Shown here piece by piece: positions 44,202-53,727 of a DNA stretch of 64,000 bases. Origin of the DNA: Lederbergia citrea (GTDB lineage: Bacteria; Bacillota; Bacilli; Bacillales; Bacillaceae_C). Position 1 is the stretch's first letter. Every line of letters starts with the position of its first letter. The stretch is from contig NZ_JAGYPH010000003.1 in the NCBI RefSeq assembly GCF_018343525.1, forward strand, positions 435,486-499,485, written 5' to 3'. The notes beneath the pieces were generated by a model. It was not told where the DNA came from, did not search any database, and saw only the letters and a program-made list of their open reading frames with translations. Position numbers and translations under genes: made by a program.

Positions 44202-44942
44202 TTATTGACTATCTCCCATACCTGTATAGGAGCGAATATTCCCGGCTGCGGCTAATTGTGCTCCTTGCTCTGCATAAAGCTTTTTGCCTTCAGCTGCCCA
44301 GAGGAAACCTCTGCGCATAATTTCTGTTACTTCCGGCATGGCAACAATGTTTGCTAAATGACCTAGGGAACTATAGAAAACCCGTCCAGCACCCCAGCGC
44401 TTCGTCCATACGACAGGCATATCAACAGCCTTATTTGTAGAATGTGGTCCTTCAAATACTGGAAAACGAGTGGTTGCCAATACTTCTACCGCTGGGTCTA
44501 CATGTAAATAATATTGTTCACTTACTACTTTAAAATCGGACATCCCTTCTAATAACGGGCTTGACGAGTGTTTAATATTTACCATATACTCAATGCCATC
44601 ATTTCCGGGATGTGCTACCCAATTTCCACCAGTGATAAATTGCCAATCGACATTATTTCGGAAAGAGTCACACATGCCTCCGTGGCACCCTGCTAATCCT
44701 ACTCCACCTGCAATCGCTTCGGAAATATTTAGAGCATATTTCCTCTCAATTTCGCCCATCGTCCAATGTGGGACAATCAAGTCAAGCGCTTTCAATTTTT
44801 CCTTGTCTGCATATGAATCTAGCGAATTTGAAACTTCGACATCGAAGTTTTCCTCTTCAAGGATCCCTTTGAAAATTTGTGCGACCTGTTCAGGCTCGTG
44901 GCCATCCCAGCCGCCCCATACGATTAATGCCTTTTTACTCAT
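44202..44942 (-). CDS. ThuA domain protein
   Basis: A 246-residue class I glutamine-amidotransferase-like fold: KALIVWGGWDGHEPEQVAQIF at the start, GVGLAGCHGGMCDSF near 80-95, and a late GAGRVFYSSLGH. ThuA proteins take part in trehalose/sucrose utilisation through 3-keto sugars in rhizobia and often sit with Gfo/Idh/MocA genes. Here the nearest such genes are 33 kb away, so the link is weak. Monocistronic. Confidence 0.9.
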   Translation of the reverse strand: MSKKALIVWGGWDGHEPEQVAQIFKGILEEENFDVEVSNSLDSYADKEKLKALDLIVPHWTMGEIERKYALNISEAIAGGVGLAGCHGGMCDSFRNNVDWQFITGGNWVAHPGNDGIEYMVNIKHSSSPLLEGMSDFKVVSEQYYLHVDPAVEVLATTRFPVFEGPHSTNKAVDMPVVWTKRWGAGRVFYSSLGHLANIVAMPEVTEIMRRGFLWAAEGKKLYAEQGAQLAAAGNIRSYTGMGDSQ

Positions 44943-45061
44943 ATTTTACATTCCTCTCCCTAAAATTATGTAATAATGGAAATTTCGGATAACTCTATAT
45001 TTATACTATCAAACAATAATTATAAGGACAATATTTTTCGAATATTGTTGAAAATTGCTCC

Positions 45062-45991
45062 TCACCTTATGCGCTTCAATAAGCTCAACATATAAGCATC
45101 CGTTCGTTCAGCTATCAGTTGATCGCTTAAACCTGTTATCCCTAAAGCAGTCCAGCCGGGATACACTTCAGGTGGTCCAAAAAGGATATCAATCAATGAA
45201 ACGAGATCCCAATATGGGTCATAGTTAAAACTTTTCCCTGCTTGCGTTTTGTAAGCCCTTAAAAAAGCGTCTGCAGTTTCGACACCATATAGCTGGGCTA
45301 AATTCACCCTGCAGTGGCCAACGTCAATACCTGCTGGTCCCCGGCAAGCACTCACCCAGTCAACAACACCGCTTATTTTTTCCCCGGACCATAAAACATT
45401 GTTTGGGTGGTAATCTCTATGAATGAAAACCTCCTTGAACTTCGGGCGCGGTCCTTTCACGATGGAAATGACCTCTTCCCATTGTTTTCTTAATGGTGAC
45501 CAAGCAGGAGTTTCAAAAGACTCCATATTTTGATAAGTATAATAAGTCCATGGAAATTCATCTGCTTTGACCTTATGTATGTTCACTAAGGCTTTTGCTT
45601 GTTCTTCGATCCATTTGTTCATATTGTTCGGTTTCAGGATTACCGTGCCCTCAAGCTTTGACATCAGTACAGTCGGCATTCCGCAAATGGCACCTGTTTC
45701 ATCATAAGCAATAATTTGCGGCGTTCCGACACCTGATTCATTTGCACGACGAAGACTTTCCGCTTCTTGAAGAGCTAAATCTGGCTCCTCTTGCACCCAT
45801 TTCTTATTATCAACTCTTCTAACGACATATTCTTCCACATTCTTACCTACAATAAGCGAAACACGATGGACGAGGGACGATACCCCACCGTGAAGCTGAC
45901 TGATCGATTGAACTTTAGCATTTGGGTTAACGGATTCCACAATCCATTTTAGTACTTTTTCTGGGATTTTTTTCTCTATGACTGGTTTCAT
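45062..45991 (-). CDS. APH-family phosphotransferase
   Basis: A 309-residue aminoglycoside-phosphotransferase-fold kinase. The Brenner motif reads FIHRDYHPNNVLW (Asp near 192) and the metal-binding motif VVDWVSACRGPAGIDV (Asp near 211). A P-loop-like ISQLHGGVSS begins the N-lobe. Members phosphorylate aminoglycosides, choline, homoserine or other small alcohols, and the target here is unknown. Single gene divergent from the spore protein gene. Confidence 0.9.
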   Translation of the reverse strand: MKPVIEKKIPEKVLKWIVESVNPNAKVQSISQLHGGVSSLVHRVSLIVGKNVEEYVVRRVDNKKWVQEEPDLALQEAESLRRANESGVGTPQIIAYDETGAICGMPTVLMSKLEGTVILKPNNMNKWIEEQAKALVNIHKVKADEFPWTYYTYQNMESFETPAWSPLRKQWEEVISIVKGPRPKFKEVFIHRDYHPNNVLWSGEKISGVVDWVSACRGPAGIDVGHCRVNLAQLYGVETADAFLRAYKTQAGKSFNYDPYWDLVSLIDILFGPPEVYPGWTALGITGLSDQLIAERTDAYMLSLLKRIR

Positions 45992-46116
45992 CTCTATCTT
46001 CCTTTACATATTTGAAAATTTTATTATCATCCACTTATTCGAGATGACTACTGAACAATCCTTTAAAGCGAGTGAACTTTACGTTCCCGGAAATACTATG
46101 AGTAAAGGAGGGTTAA

Positions 46117-46392
46117 ATGATGGCGAGAAATAATAAAATTTTAGTGCCCGAAGCACGTGCAGGTTTAGATCAATTAAAAGGGCGTGTCATGAAATCTAAA
46201 GGATATGACGTGAACATGGCTGAGCCTGATAATGTAAAATATGAAATCGCTAAAGAACAGGGAGTCCCGTTAAAAAAAGGATACAACGGTCAACTCACCT
46301 CCGAACAAGCGGGGAAAATTGGCGGACCGATTGGCGGTAATATGGTGAAAGAAATGATTAAGATGGCTCAAGAACAAATGATGCGAAAATGA
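46117..46392 (+). CDS. Small acid-soluble spore protein, alpha/beta type
   Basis: A 91-residue DNA-coating spore protein that protects the chromosome from UV and heat and is degraded by Gpr at germination. LVPEARAGLDQLKGRVM, the Gpr cleavage region VKYEIAKEQGVPL and the C-terminal LTSEQAGKIGGPIGGNMVK are canonical. AAAGGAGGG precedes the start. An ATG one codon later is equally possible. Expression is expected in the forespore from a SigG promoter, which I did not locate securely. The gene shows that the organism forms endospores. Confidence 0.97.
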   Translation: MMARNNKILVPEARAGLDQLKGRVMKSKGYDVNMAEPDNVKYEIAKEQGVPLKKGYNGQLTSEQAGKIGGPIGGNMVKEMIKMAQEQMMRK

Positions 46393-46397
46393 AAAAC

Positions 46398-46430
46398 CCG
46401 CTGGTCCAATATTGAGGGCCAGCGGATTTA
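46398..46430 (+). terminator. Terminator of the spore protein gene
   Basis: CCGCTGGTCC and GGGCCAGCGG form a 10-bp stem with one mismatch, 6 bases after the stop codon, followed by ATTTATGTTTT. Confidence 0.8.
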
Positions 46431-46434
46431 TGTT

Positions 46435-47331
46435 TTAATGACTATCCACTTTCATAAATCCATAATCCAGCGCGGTTATCGAATCAGACCAAATCGATTC
46501 TTTTCCGGAATTCAAGACAACCGCAATTAATTCATGTCCATCTCGCTCAGCTGACGTAACCAAACAATAGCCAGCTTGATCTGTAAATCCAGTCTTCATC
46601 CCTGTAGCAGCTTGATAATAGTACTCGCTATTGTGATTAACCAACTTATTGCGGTTCTCATATGTATTTGTTTTCGTTGTAAAATATTCCGAGCCTACAA
46701 TGCTTTTAATCGTCTCATGTTTGCTTGCTTCCATTGCAATGAGCGCCAAATCCTCTGCGGTAGAATAGTGATTTTCATTATGCAAACCATGCGGGTTGGA
46801 AAAATGAGAATGAGTTGCTCCAATTTCCTTAGCTTTAGCGTTCATTAAATCAGAAAAATAAGCGATCCCCTCTTCAACACCCATCGATGGATTACCACTA
46901 TTTTTTCTAGCAATATATATCGCCAATGATCTGGCTGCATCATTTCCAGAAGGGAGCAGCATTGCGCCCAGCGCATCACCGACAGTTAATATTTGGCCTT
47001 CGAACAATCCCGCTCGCGCTTCACCTTCTTGGCTATATGACACTTCATTACCCACTTTTAGTTGTTCTTCAGGTGAACTTTCATCAAGGACAACCAAGGC
47101 GGTTAACAGCTTTGTCGTGCTGGCAGGGTACATTTTTGCTTTTTCATTTTTTGAAAGAATCACTTTCCCAGTTTCGGCATCCATGACCAGCGCTGCTTCC
47201 CCTGAAATACCAACTGCCGTTGGATGATCAACACTTTTAATTACCGCCATTTTTATTTGATCTTTATTCATTATCCCGAACAATCCGGCAATTAAGGCAA
47301 CAAAAAACAGGATTAATTTTCTCTTTTTCAC
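46435..47331 (-). CDS. D-alanyl-D-alanine carboxypeptidase family protein (DacF-like)
   Basis: A 298-residue S11 penicillin-binding protein that trims the terminal D-Ala of peptidoglycan stems. The GTG at 47331 is chosen because GGGGAG lies 7 bases upstream. The signal/anchor is at 4-20. The active-site motifs are STTK (Ser71, Lys74), SGN (128-130) and KTG in GMKTGFTDQAGY (near 233). It lacks the usual C-terminal amphipathic membrane helix, so the N-terminal segment probably anchors it. Adjacent to, and convergent with, the spore protein gene. Confidence 0.9.
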   Translation of the reverse strand: MKKRKLILFFVALIAGLFGIMNKDQIKMAVIKSVDHPTAVGISGEAALVMDAETGKVILSKNEKAKMYPASTTKLLTALVVLDESSPEEQLKVGNEVSYSQEGEARAGLFEGQILTVGDALGAMLLPSGNDAARSLAIYIARKNSGNPSMGVEEGIAYFSDLMNAKAKEIGATHSHFSNPHGLHNENHYSTAEDLALIAMEASKHETIKSIVGSEYFTTKTNTYENRNKLVNHNSEYYYQAATGMKTGFTDQAGYCLVTSAERDGHELIAVVLNSGKESIWSDSITALDYGFMKVDSH

Positions 47332-47410
47332 ACTTACACTCCCCAAGCTTTTTAAATTCTCATTATTATAGACGAGAACTTCAGCTTATACCCCTACACA
47401 TCTATCAGCG

Positions 47411-47448
47411 AAAAAAAGAAGCCCACCCATTCGACAAAAATCGGGTGG
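47411..47448 (-). terminator. Terminator of the MerR gene
   Basis: On the minus strand CCACCC and GGGTGGG form the stem around an A/T-rich loop, followed by CTTCTTTTTTTCG. Just upstream lies GTGACAGGCACC (47447-47458, minus strand), a word I recall as common around terminators in Bacillaceae. Confidence 0.75.
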
Positions 47449-47466
47449 TGCCTGTCACTTGTCGAA

Positions 47467-48204
47467 TTATCTTTGTTTATCGGCAAAGGCTGCCATTGTT
47501 TCGCACATAAATTGGGCTAGGCCTTCTCCAAATTTGTCGATGTTTTTGGTGAAGCGTTGATCATCGACATACATTTGGCCTAGTCCCTTAAATGCGTCAA
47601 GCGAATAGTCGCCCATGTTATTTAAGAAGTCGAACCACTCTTTTATCCCGGCTTGTGCCTCTTCTGATTCAGGAGAGAGATGGCGAATAGCCGCAAGATT
47701 CCTGTATATAGAATTAAAAGCTTCTTCCAAATCCTTTTTTTCTTCCTTGGACATTTTACCTACTTTAGCGTTCGCTTTGTCAACAGCTTTATCTCCCCAG
47801 CGCTCACGTGCTTCTTGCTCATACGGATTACGGCTGAAGTCAAAGCCTTCAAATTTTTCTTTATTAGACATTTGAATTTCTCCTTTCGAATGTTTAAGTG
47901 TTTTTTCTACCGTCGCGATCATTTGATCAAGCCGATTGCGTTTCTCAACCAACATTTTTCGATGCAGATTTAACGCCTCATGCCTGTCAAATGAAGGACT
48001 GCTAATTATTTCTTTTATCTTCTTTAAAGGAAAGCCCAGTTCTTTAAAAAATAGGATTTGCTGAAGCGTCTCCAGATTTTCCTCAGAATAAATTCGATAA
48101 CCGGATTCAGTTGTCTCTTCTGGGATTAATAACCCGATTTCATCATAATGATGTAGTGTGCGCACACTGACTCCAACTAAATCAGCTACTTCTTTCACTT
48201 TCAA
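47467..48204 (-). CDS. MerR family regulator with TipAS domain
   Basis: A 245-residue activator: MerR helix-turn-helix at 1-70 ([40 protein letters not shown]), coiled-coil dimerisation helix about 75-110, and a TipAS drug-binding domain from about 140 to the end ([21 protein letters not shown] is its opening). TTG at 48204 is preferred (GAAAGGGGG 9 bases upstream). A GTG six bases later is possible. TipAS proteins sense thiopeptide and other antimicrobials. The adjacent MFS gene, also leftward and upstream, may be its target. Confidence 0.9.
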   Translation of the reverse strand: MKVKEVADLVGVSVRTLHHYDEIGLLIPEETTESGYRIYSEENLETLQQILFFKELGFPLKKIKEIISSPSFDRHEALNLHRKMLVEKRNRLDQMIATVEKTLKHSKGEIQMSNKEKFEGFDFSRNPYEQEARERWGDKAVDKANAKVGKMSKEEKKDLEEAFNSIYRNLAAIRHLSPESEEAQAGIKEWFDFLNNMGDYSLDAFKGLGQMYVDDQRFTKNIDKFGEGLAQFMCETMAAFADKQR

Positions 48205-48272
48205 AGTATGTTGCCCCCTTTCAATAATCACTATAGAGTATCACGTTACGTTAGAGTCAATTCTTTTTTCAT

Positions 48273-48313
48273 AAAAAAATAAGAGCAAAGCCGCGATGGA
48301 CTTTGCTCTTATT
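48273..48313 (-). terminator. Terminator of the MFS gene
   Basis: AATAAGAGCAAAG (48278-48290) and CTTTGCTCTTATT (48301-48313) form a perfect 13-bp stem whose 5' arm, on the minus strand, contains the MFS stop codon. TTTTTTTAT follows. Confidence 0.85.
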
Positions 48314-49493
48314 TGATGGCTGGTAAAGGGTTTCGACGCCCTTTCCATGTGATTGATACAAACATCGTAATGATTAAAACGATAAGACCGAGGATGAACG
48401 GATATGTGATATGCACATCATATAATAGTCCCGCAAGCAGTGGTCCAAGGACATTGCCGATGCTCATATAGGAATTATTCATTCCCATCGCAAACCCTTG
48501 CTCATTCCCTGCAAGCTTTGATATGAGTGTCGTTAAGACCGGTCTTAAGATCGATGTGGAGAAGAAAATAATCGTTGTGACGACAAAAAACATGACGTAG
48601 CTCGACGCAAATAGTGACAGTAAAAATCCGCCTGCTGCGACTCCAAGGAATATATTTAACACAGCTGCTTCTCCAAGCCTGCGCACAATTCGGTCTACAG
48701 CAAATAACTGAACAACGACGCTTACGATACCAGTTGTCGTTACCATAATGGCGATATCTTTAGGAGTAGCTCCAAATTCATTATCGACGAACAGACCAAG
48801 CACGGATTCGTATGCCATTAAACCAAAACTCATCACGAGTGTGATTACGAGTGGAATAAAATAAGGCTTACTGAAAGATTGCCCAACTTTTTTAATCATC
48901 GGCTCTGGACTTTCTTCAGGGATATGACTATCCGCTCCCATGCTTTCTTTTAATACGAGGGCTGAAAAGATAACAGCGACAACCCCCACAAGAGCTGAAA
49001 CAAGAAGTGGTACTTTTAAACCGAAGTCAGCTAAAAATCCACCGATTCCAGGTCCAATGACAATTCCCAGTGACATGGAAGCGGAAATATAGCTGTTTCC
49101 TTTTGCCCGCTGATCCATTGTTGTAATATCTGCTACATACGCAAAGATGGCTGGAATTAATAATGCTGCACCGATGCCGCCGATGACACGGGAAAGGTAA
49201 AGCACGGCAATCGAATCAGAAAAATAAAAGACAAACATCGATAAAGCTAAACCGCTGAGCCCAGCAATAATCATTTTCCTACGCCCATACTGATCCGTCC
49301 ACTTACCAGCTATCGGAGATACGATGAGCTGCGCCCCGGCGAAGATGGCAATCATCAAACCTGCCGCGGTCCCTCCTTCGCCGATCGACATCAGATATGC
49401 CGGCAAAATAGGAATGATAATACCAAAGCTTCCTATAGCTATAAACATATTTATCATTAAGATAATCATTTTTTTACGTTGTTCTGGCGACAA
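48309..49493 (-). CDS. MFS drug efflux transporter
   Basis: A 394-residue major facilitator with 12 membrane segments. Motif A is GKWTDQYGRRKMIIAGL, and motif C-like stretches MSLGIVIGPGIGGFLADFG mark an antiporter of the Bmr/NorA type. TTG at 49493 is chosen because AAGGTGG is 6-7 bases upstream. An upstream GTG lacks a site. It precedes the TipAS-type MerR gene, and drug-sensing MerR regulators often control such pumps. The two are separated by a terminator. Confidence 0.9.
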   Translation of the reverse strand: MSPEQRKKMIILMINMFIAIGSFGIIIPILPAYLMSIGEGGTAAGLMIAIFAGAQLIVSPIAGKWTDQYGRRKMIIAGLSGLALSMFVFYFSDSIAVLYLSRVIGGIGAALLIPAIFAYVADITTMDQRAKGNSYISASMSLGIVIGPGIGGFLADFGLKVPLLVSALVGVVAVIFSALVLKESMGADSHIPEESPEPMIKKVGQSFSKPYFIPLVITLVMSFGLMAYESVLGLFVDNEFGATPKDIAIMVTTTGIVSVVVQLFAVDRIVRRLGEAAVLNIFLGVAAGGFLLSLFASSYVMFFVVTTIIFFSTSILRPVLTTLISKLAGNEQGFAMGMNNSYMSIGNVLGPLLAGLLYDVHITYPFILGLIVLIITMFVSITWKGRRNPLPAIK

Positions 49494-49524
49494 AGCGTCC
49501 CACCTTCTTTCTGTCGCGATCACA

Positions 49525-49640
49525 TATACTTACGTTCGTGGTTGGTTATTCATGTTCATGGCCAATTACTCACGTTCGGGAGCGTTTTACCAACGTTCGT
49601 TGCGATTTTACCTATGTTCATGAGTAATTTTCCACGCGCT
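49525..49640. repeat. Five 20-21 bp repeats (GTTCGTGGxxGGTTATTC)
   Basis: Units beginning ACGTTCGTGG, ATGTTCATGG, ACGTTCGGGA, ACGTTCGTTG and ATGTTCATGA follow each other every 20-21 bases, each with a TTA/TTT core near the middle. On the opposite strand they read GAACxxGAxTAA, the consensus of the 38.7-39.1 kb array. The block lies upstream of the leftward MFS gene and overlaps its promoter region. Confidence 0.75.
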
Positions 49641-49732
49641 TGTATGATTTATGTGTCGACTCTTCATTATAATCGTGATTGAAGTTTTGCGCCAACATAT
49701 TTTCGTGTTAAATTTTTCTTGAATAAAGTAAA

Positions 49733-49757
49733 GCCTCCACTCCCTCAGAGTAGAGAC
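49733..49757 (-). terminator. Terminator of the siderophore permease operon
   Basis: On the minus strand GTCTCTACTC and GAGTGGAGGC form a stem with wobble pairs right after the stop, followed by TTTACTTTATT. Confidence 0.55.
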
Positions 49758-51722
49758 TCATTTCATTTTTCTCAATAAATAGAGTAAATATGGCGTTCCA
49801 ATCAATGCCACAATCAACCCACTTGGAATATCCTTTGGCGCAATAAGAACTCGCCCCATAAAATCAGCAGCTACTAACAATAAACCGCCTAACAAACCAG
49901 ATATGAGGAGTAAAGGCAAATGACGGAAACCGACAATGCGACGTGCAATATGTGGGGCGACAAGTCCAATAAAACCAATGGTTCCTACTAACGCGACCGC
50001 GGCTGTACTGACGGCTACCCCTATCACCATCGCACCGACACGCGCGGATCGAATATTCAATCCTAGTCCTGCAGCGACATCATCTCCAAAAGTCAGTGCG
50101 TCTAAGCCCCGTGTCACATAAATGGCTGGGCCGATGAATAGTGCAAACAATACAACCGCAATTTGAACATCATCCCATCCTTTTGCATACGTGCTTCCTG
50201 ATAACCAGACAAGTGCAGCGGAAACAGCAAGTTTTGCTTTAACGACAAATACTTGAGTAGCTGCTGAACCAAAGGCTGAGATGGCAATACCCATTAATGC
50301 GACTAACATCGGCTGGAAATTGTTTTTCCATGATGTTAACAAAATCACACTAAGTGCCACAGCTGCCCCTAAAATCGCCCCAATCGGCAAATATTCGACC
50401 GGAATGGCCGGAAATAGCACTAAAATCATCATTGCCCCGGCTCCACCCATGGACGTTACCCCGAGCACACTGGCGTCCGCCAATGGATTACGCAATACAC
50501 CTTGCAATAAGACTCCCGTGACGGCTAACATGACGCCGACAATAAAGGCCGTCAGTACTCGCGGGACACGAAAATTCCAAACGACAGGCTTCAGCCAATC
50601 CATAGTCCATTCCATACCATTAAATGAAAGTGCGGTTGTAATGACTGCCGCAATGAGCAATATAAGAATTGGTATGGCAACAGGTAGTTTAACGGGCTTT
50701 GCCGTTCCACCCATTTGTCTTTCTCCACGTTGATAAGACCTTGCCGTTTTCCACGCTAAATATAGCAGCCATGGTCCGCCAATTAGTGCCGTCATCGCTC
50801 CTACAGGAACCTCTTGCCCTGGTTGGATGAACCGCCCTAACACATCGGCGCCAATGAGCATGACACTTCCCCATAAAAATGACTGAAGGAAAATTTGGAA
50901 ATGACCCCGGACACCGAGCATTCGAATAATATGCGGAGCCATTAATCCTATAAAGCCAATTGGACCAACAACACTGACTGTTGCTGCTGCCAATACAATG
51001 GCGACTGCCCAAGCGATTAATTTTACTAGGCGAACATTTTGCCCTAATGATGAAGCAATATCCTCACCTAATGACAAAATATCCATAGACTTAGCCAAAA
51101 GCAATGCAATAATAAAAGCAGCACCTATGATAGGTGCAGCAAAGGATACACCTTTCCAATTTAATTGAACGAGTGTACCGGATCCCCACAAGAAAAGTCC
51201 GTTCGTTTGATTTTCAAATAACAACTGAAGGGTACCTGTAACAGAGGCGAACATTAAGGAAATAATCATTCCTGTCAATGCTACACGGACAGGTTCCATT
51301 TGTTTTCCAGCAAGGGTAATAACCATCACAGAAGAGACAATTGCTCCAAGAAGAGCAGTAATAAAAGGAAAGCTTCCAAGAAAAGCTGGGAAAAAGATCA
51401 TCGATAATACGACAAAAAAGAACGCTCCCGCATTGATTCCAAGTGTCCCCGGAGAAGCAAGTGGATTATTCGTCAGCGTTTGCAATACGGCACCGGAAAC
51501 AGCTAATGCCCCACCCGCAACGATCCCAATGGCGAGCCTGGGGAGACGTAATGACATGACAATATCTTGAACACGCCCTTCAACCCACACTTCTTTCATT
51601 AATTGTGAAATTGAATAATCTGCCTGTCCTTGTGTCAAATGGATAATGGAGAAAATGAACAGAAGGAAAAAGCCCCCCGTCATTGTGACAAAGGACTTAT
51701 TCCGTTTTAATACACTTGCCAT
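49758..51722 (-). CDS. Fused iron-siderophore ABC permease (FhuB type)
   Basis: A 654-residue permease made of two FecCD halves (about 1-325 and 335-654), each with nine or ten membrane segments. Each has the ATPase-docking and family motifs: GPIGFIGLMAPHIIRMLG in the first half, GTIGFIGLVAPHIARRIVG in the second. Most Gram-positive systems use two separate genes, so this fusion is notable though known (FhuB). It overlaps the binding-protein stop by one base, and both are transcribed leftward from the Fur-boxed divergent promoter. Confidence 0.93.
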   Translation of the reverse strand: MASVLKRNKSFVTMTGGFFLLFIFSIIHLTQGQADYSISQLMKEVWVEGRVQDIVMSLRLPRLAIGIVAGGALAVSGAVLQTLTNNPLASPGTLGINAGAFFFVVLSMIFFPAFLGSFPFITALLGAIVSSVMVITLAGKQMEPVRVALTGMIISLMFASVTGTLQLLFENQTNGLFLWGSGTLVQLNWKGVSFAAPIIGAAFIIALLLAKSMDILSLGEDIASSLGQNVRLVKLIAWAVAIVLAAATVSVVGPIGFIGLMAPHIIRMLGVRGHFQIFLQSFLWGSVMLIGADVLGRFIQPGQEVPVGAMTALIGGPWLLYLAWKTARSYQRGERQMGGTAKPVKLPVAIPILILLIAAVITTALSFNGMEWTMDWLKPVVWNFRVPRVLTAFIVGVMLAVTGVLLQGVLRNPLADASVLGVTSMGGAGAMMILVLFPAIPVEYLPIGAILGAAVALSVILLTSWKNNFQPMLVALMGIAISAFGSAATQVFVVKAKLAVSAALVWLSGSTYAKGWDDVQIAVVLFALFIGPAIYVTRGLDALTFGDDVAAGLGLNIRSARVGAMVIGVAVSTAAVALVGTIGFIGLVAPHIARRIVGFRHLPLLLISGLLGGLLLVAADFMGRVLIAPKDIPSGLIVALIGTPYLLYLLRKMK

Positions 51723-52708
51723 TATTTACTCACCATCGTTTTGGTAATTTGATTAAGCAAAGTTTCAGCCGACAATGGACCGCCATATAACCACGTATCA
51801 GCTCCTAAATCGTACATCCGATCTTCCTTCACAAAATTTAAGTTTTTCCAAACGGTATTATCTTTCAATTGGTTTTCATAAATATTATCAGTATCTGGTA
51901 CAGTATATAAGTAGTTTGCTTTTTCATATTTCGTTAAACCTTCTACATTAAATGTACTTGATCCAAACACTTCAAATTGATCAGGCTTATGAATATTATG
52001 TAAGCCAATTTTCTCTAAAATAATCGATGCCATTGAATTCGGAGTAAAGACGCGAATTTCTGGTGCTTGAGGACCCGTATAAGCAAGTGTCAAAATAACA
52101 TCTTTCGTTTTTAAATTAGCATGATCAATTTCAGCCTTTGCTTCTTCATACTTTTTATCTAAGTGGGCTAATACGGCATCAGCCTCAGATGTTTTATCAA
52201 CTGCTTTTGCAATTTCGTTAAAAGTCGTAATCATTTCCTGATACAGATCGATACTCTCATCATTAGGGTATGGATTGAAAATCACTGTAGGAGCAATAGA
52301 CTCTAAATCTTTCAGCATTGCATCATGCCGGAAGCTGACACCAATAATTAAATCTGGCTCAAGTGCTGCAATCGCTTCTAAATTAGGTTCTTGACGACCG
52401 CCAACATCTACTACATCTTTGCTTAACTCCGCATCAATATTTACATAATTATGATACTCTTTAATATCTGCCATTCCTACCGGCTGCACGCCAACTGCAA
52501 GCAAGTCTTCTGCATATGTCCATTCAAGCACAACCACTTTCTTTGCCGGTTTATTTAATGTAACATCTCCATTTGTGCCATGAATAGTAACCTTGTCTTT
52601 TGGAGCTTCTCCCTCTTTTGAAGTGCTATCTTCTTTTGATGATGAACACGCCGTCAATAATAGTATGAAAACTGCTAAAACAAGCATCAATACATTCAAA
52701 CGCTTCAT
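51722..52708 (-). CDS. Iron-siderophore binding lipoprotein
   Basis: A 328-residue class III binding protein anchored to the outer membrane face. Lipoprotein signal MKRLNVLMLVLAVFILLLTA with Cys in LTACSSS (near 21). The TroA/FepB-like fold shows KKVVVLEWTYAEDLLAVGVQPVG, GGRQEPNLEAIAALEPDLIIG and a late GADTWLYGGPLSAETLL. It resembles hydroxamate or citrate binders (FhuD, YfiY). The ligand is not fixed. First gene of the leftward operon. A Fur box begins 26 bases upstream. Confidence 0.92.
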   Translation of the reverse strand: MKRLNVLMLVLAVFILLLTACSSSKEDSTSKEGEAPKDKVTIHGTNGDVTLNKPAKKVVVLEWTYAEDLLAVGVQPVGMADIKEYHNYVNIDAELSKDVVDVGGRQEPNLEAIAALEPDLIIGVSFRHDAMLKDLESIAPTVIFNPYPNDESIDLYQEMITTFNEIAKAVDKTSEADAVLAHLDKKYEEAKAEIDHANLKTKDVILTLAYTGPQAPEIRVFTPNSMASIILEKIGLHNIHKPDQFEVFGSSTFNVEGLTKYEKANYLYTVPDTDNIYENQLKDNTVWKNLNFVKEDRMYDLGADTWLYGGPLSAETLLNQITKTMVSK

Positions 52709-52733
52709 TTAAATCCCCCTATTTATATGATTT

Positions 52734-52822
52734 TGATAATCATTCTCAATTATTTATTATAGTTTAGGCTCAATTTACTTTTTTGTAAAGGCTTTTTACG
52801 ATAATAATGAAAATCATTCTCA
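52734..52822. promoter_or_regulatory. Two Fur boxes in the divergent siderophore promoter
   Basis: TGATAATCATTCTCA (52734-52748) matches the 7-1-7 Fur consensus TGATAATNATTATCA at all but one defined position. TGAAAATCATTCTCA (52808-52822) has two mismatches. One lies beside each of the two divergent operons. An extended -10, TGTTATGAT (52839-52847), for the rightward ATPase gene lies just after the second box. Confidence 0.88.
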
Positions 52823-52902
52823 CTAACTATTAAAATTGTGTTATGATGAAATAAATGAGAACGCATATCAATTAGTCTTTAATTGTGAGGAGGTATTCCC
52901 TT

Positions 52903-53727
52903 ATGCAAACTGCCTTAAAAACGAATGGTTTATCCATCGGTTATACAGAACAATTACTTTTTGAAGATTTAAATCTTTCCATTCCACGTGGAGAAATTAC
53001 CGTATTTGTTGGAAGTAATGGCTGCGGAAAATCTACACTCCTACGTTCGATTGCCCGTTTATTAAAACCGTCGGCTGGATCGATTTTATTAGAAGGAAAA
53101 GATGTTCATAAATTATCATCCAAAGATGTTGCGAAAAAAATGGGCATCCTCCCCCAATCACCGATTTCTCCCGAAGGTTTGACTGTGCTTGATTTAGTAA
53201 AACAAGGACGTTACCCACATCAATCTTGGTTAAAACGATGGACGGAAGAAGATACAGAGAAAGTGGAAGCAGCGATGGAGGCGACTCGTATAAGTGACCT
53301 TCGCGATCGGACAGTGGATACTTTATCCGGCGGACAGCGCCAGCGGGCATGGATTGCCATGACACTTGCGCAAGATACCGACATTATTTTACTCGATGAG
53401 CCAACGACTTATTTAGATATGACTCACCAAATTGAAATTTTAGACTTACTATTTGAGTTAAATGAAAAGAAGAATCGCACAGTTGTAATGGTGCTGCATG
53501 ACTTAAATTTGGCTTCTCGCTATGCACATAACATTGTTGCCATTAAAGATGGTGCTGTTTTCTCACAAGGAAAACCGGAAGATATTATTACATGCGAATT
53601 AGTCCATGCTGTGTTCGGAATGGAATGCCAAGTATCAAAGGATCCTCTTTTCGGCACCCCACACTGCATCCCATTCGGCCGCGGCCGCTGCATCGTACCT
53701 GAACTAAGGAGCCATACAGGTGCTTGA
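52903..53727 (+). CDS. Siderophore ABC transporter ATP-binding protein (FhuC type)
   Basis: A 274-residue ATPase: Walker A GSNGCGKST near 39, signature LSGGQRQRAWIAMTL near 143, Walker B IILLDEPTTYLD near 163, then VLHDLNLASRYAHN, all typical of FhuC/FepC. ATG 52903 has GAGGAGGT upstream. The open frame extends to 52885 without a site. It powers the leftward permease and is expressed from the other side of the Fur-controlled promoter region. The next gene overlaps it by 8 bases. Confidence 0.93.
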   Translation: MQTALKTNGLSIGYTEQLLFEDLNLSIPRGEITVFVGSNGCGKSTLLRSIARLLKPSAGSILLEGKDVHKLSSKDVAKKMGILPQSPISPEGLTVLDLVKQGRYPHQSWLKRWTEEDTEKVEAAMEATRISDLRDRTVDTLSGGQRQRAWIAMTLAQDTDIILLDEPTTYLDMTHQIEILDLLFELNEKKNRTVVMVLHDLNLASRYAHNIVAIKDGAVFSQGKPEDIITCELVHAVFGMECQVSKDPLFGTPHCIPFGRGRCIVPELRSHTGA

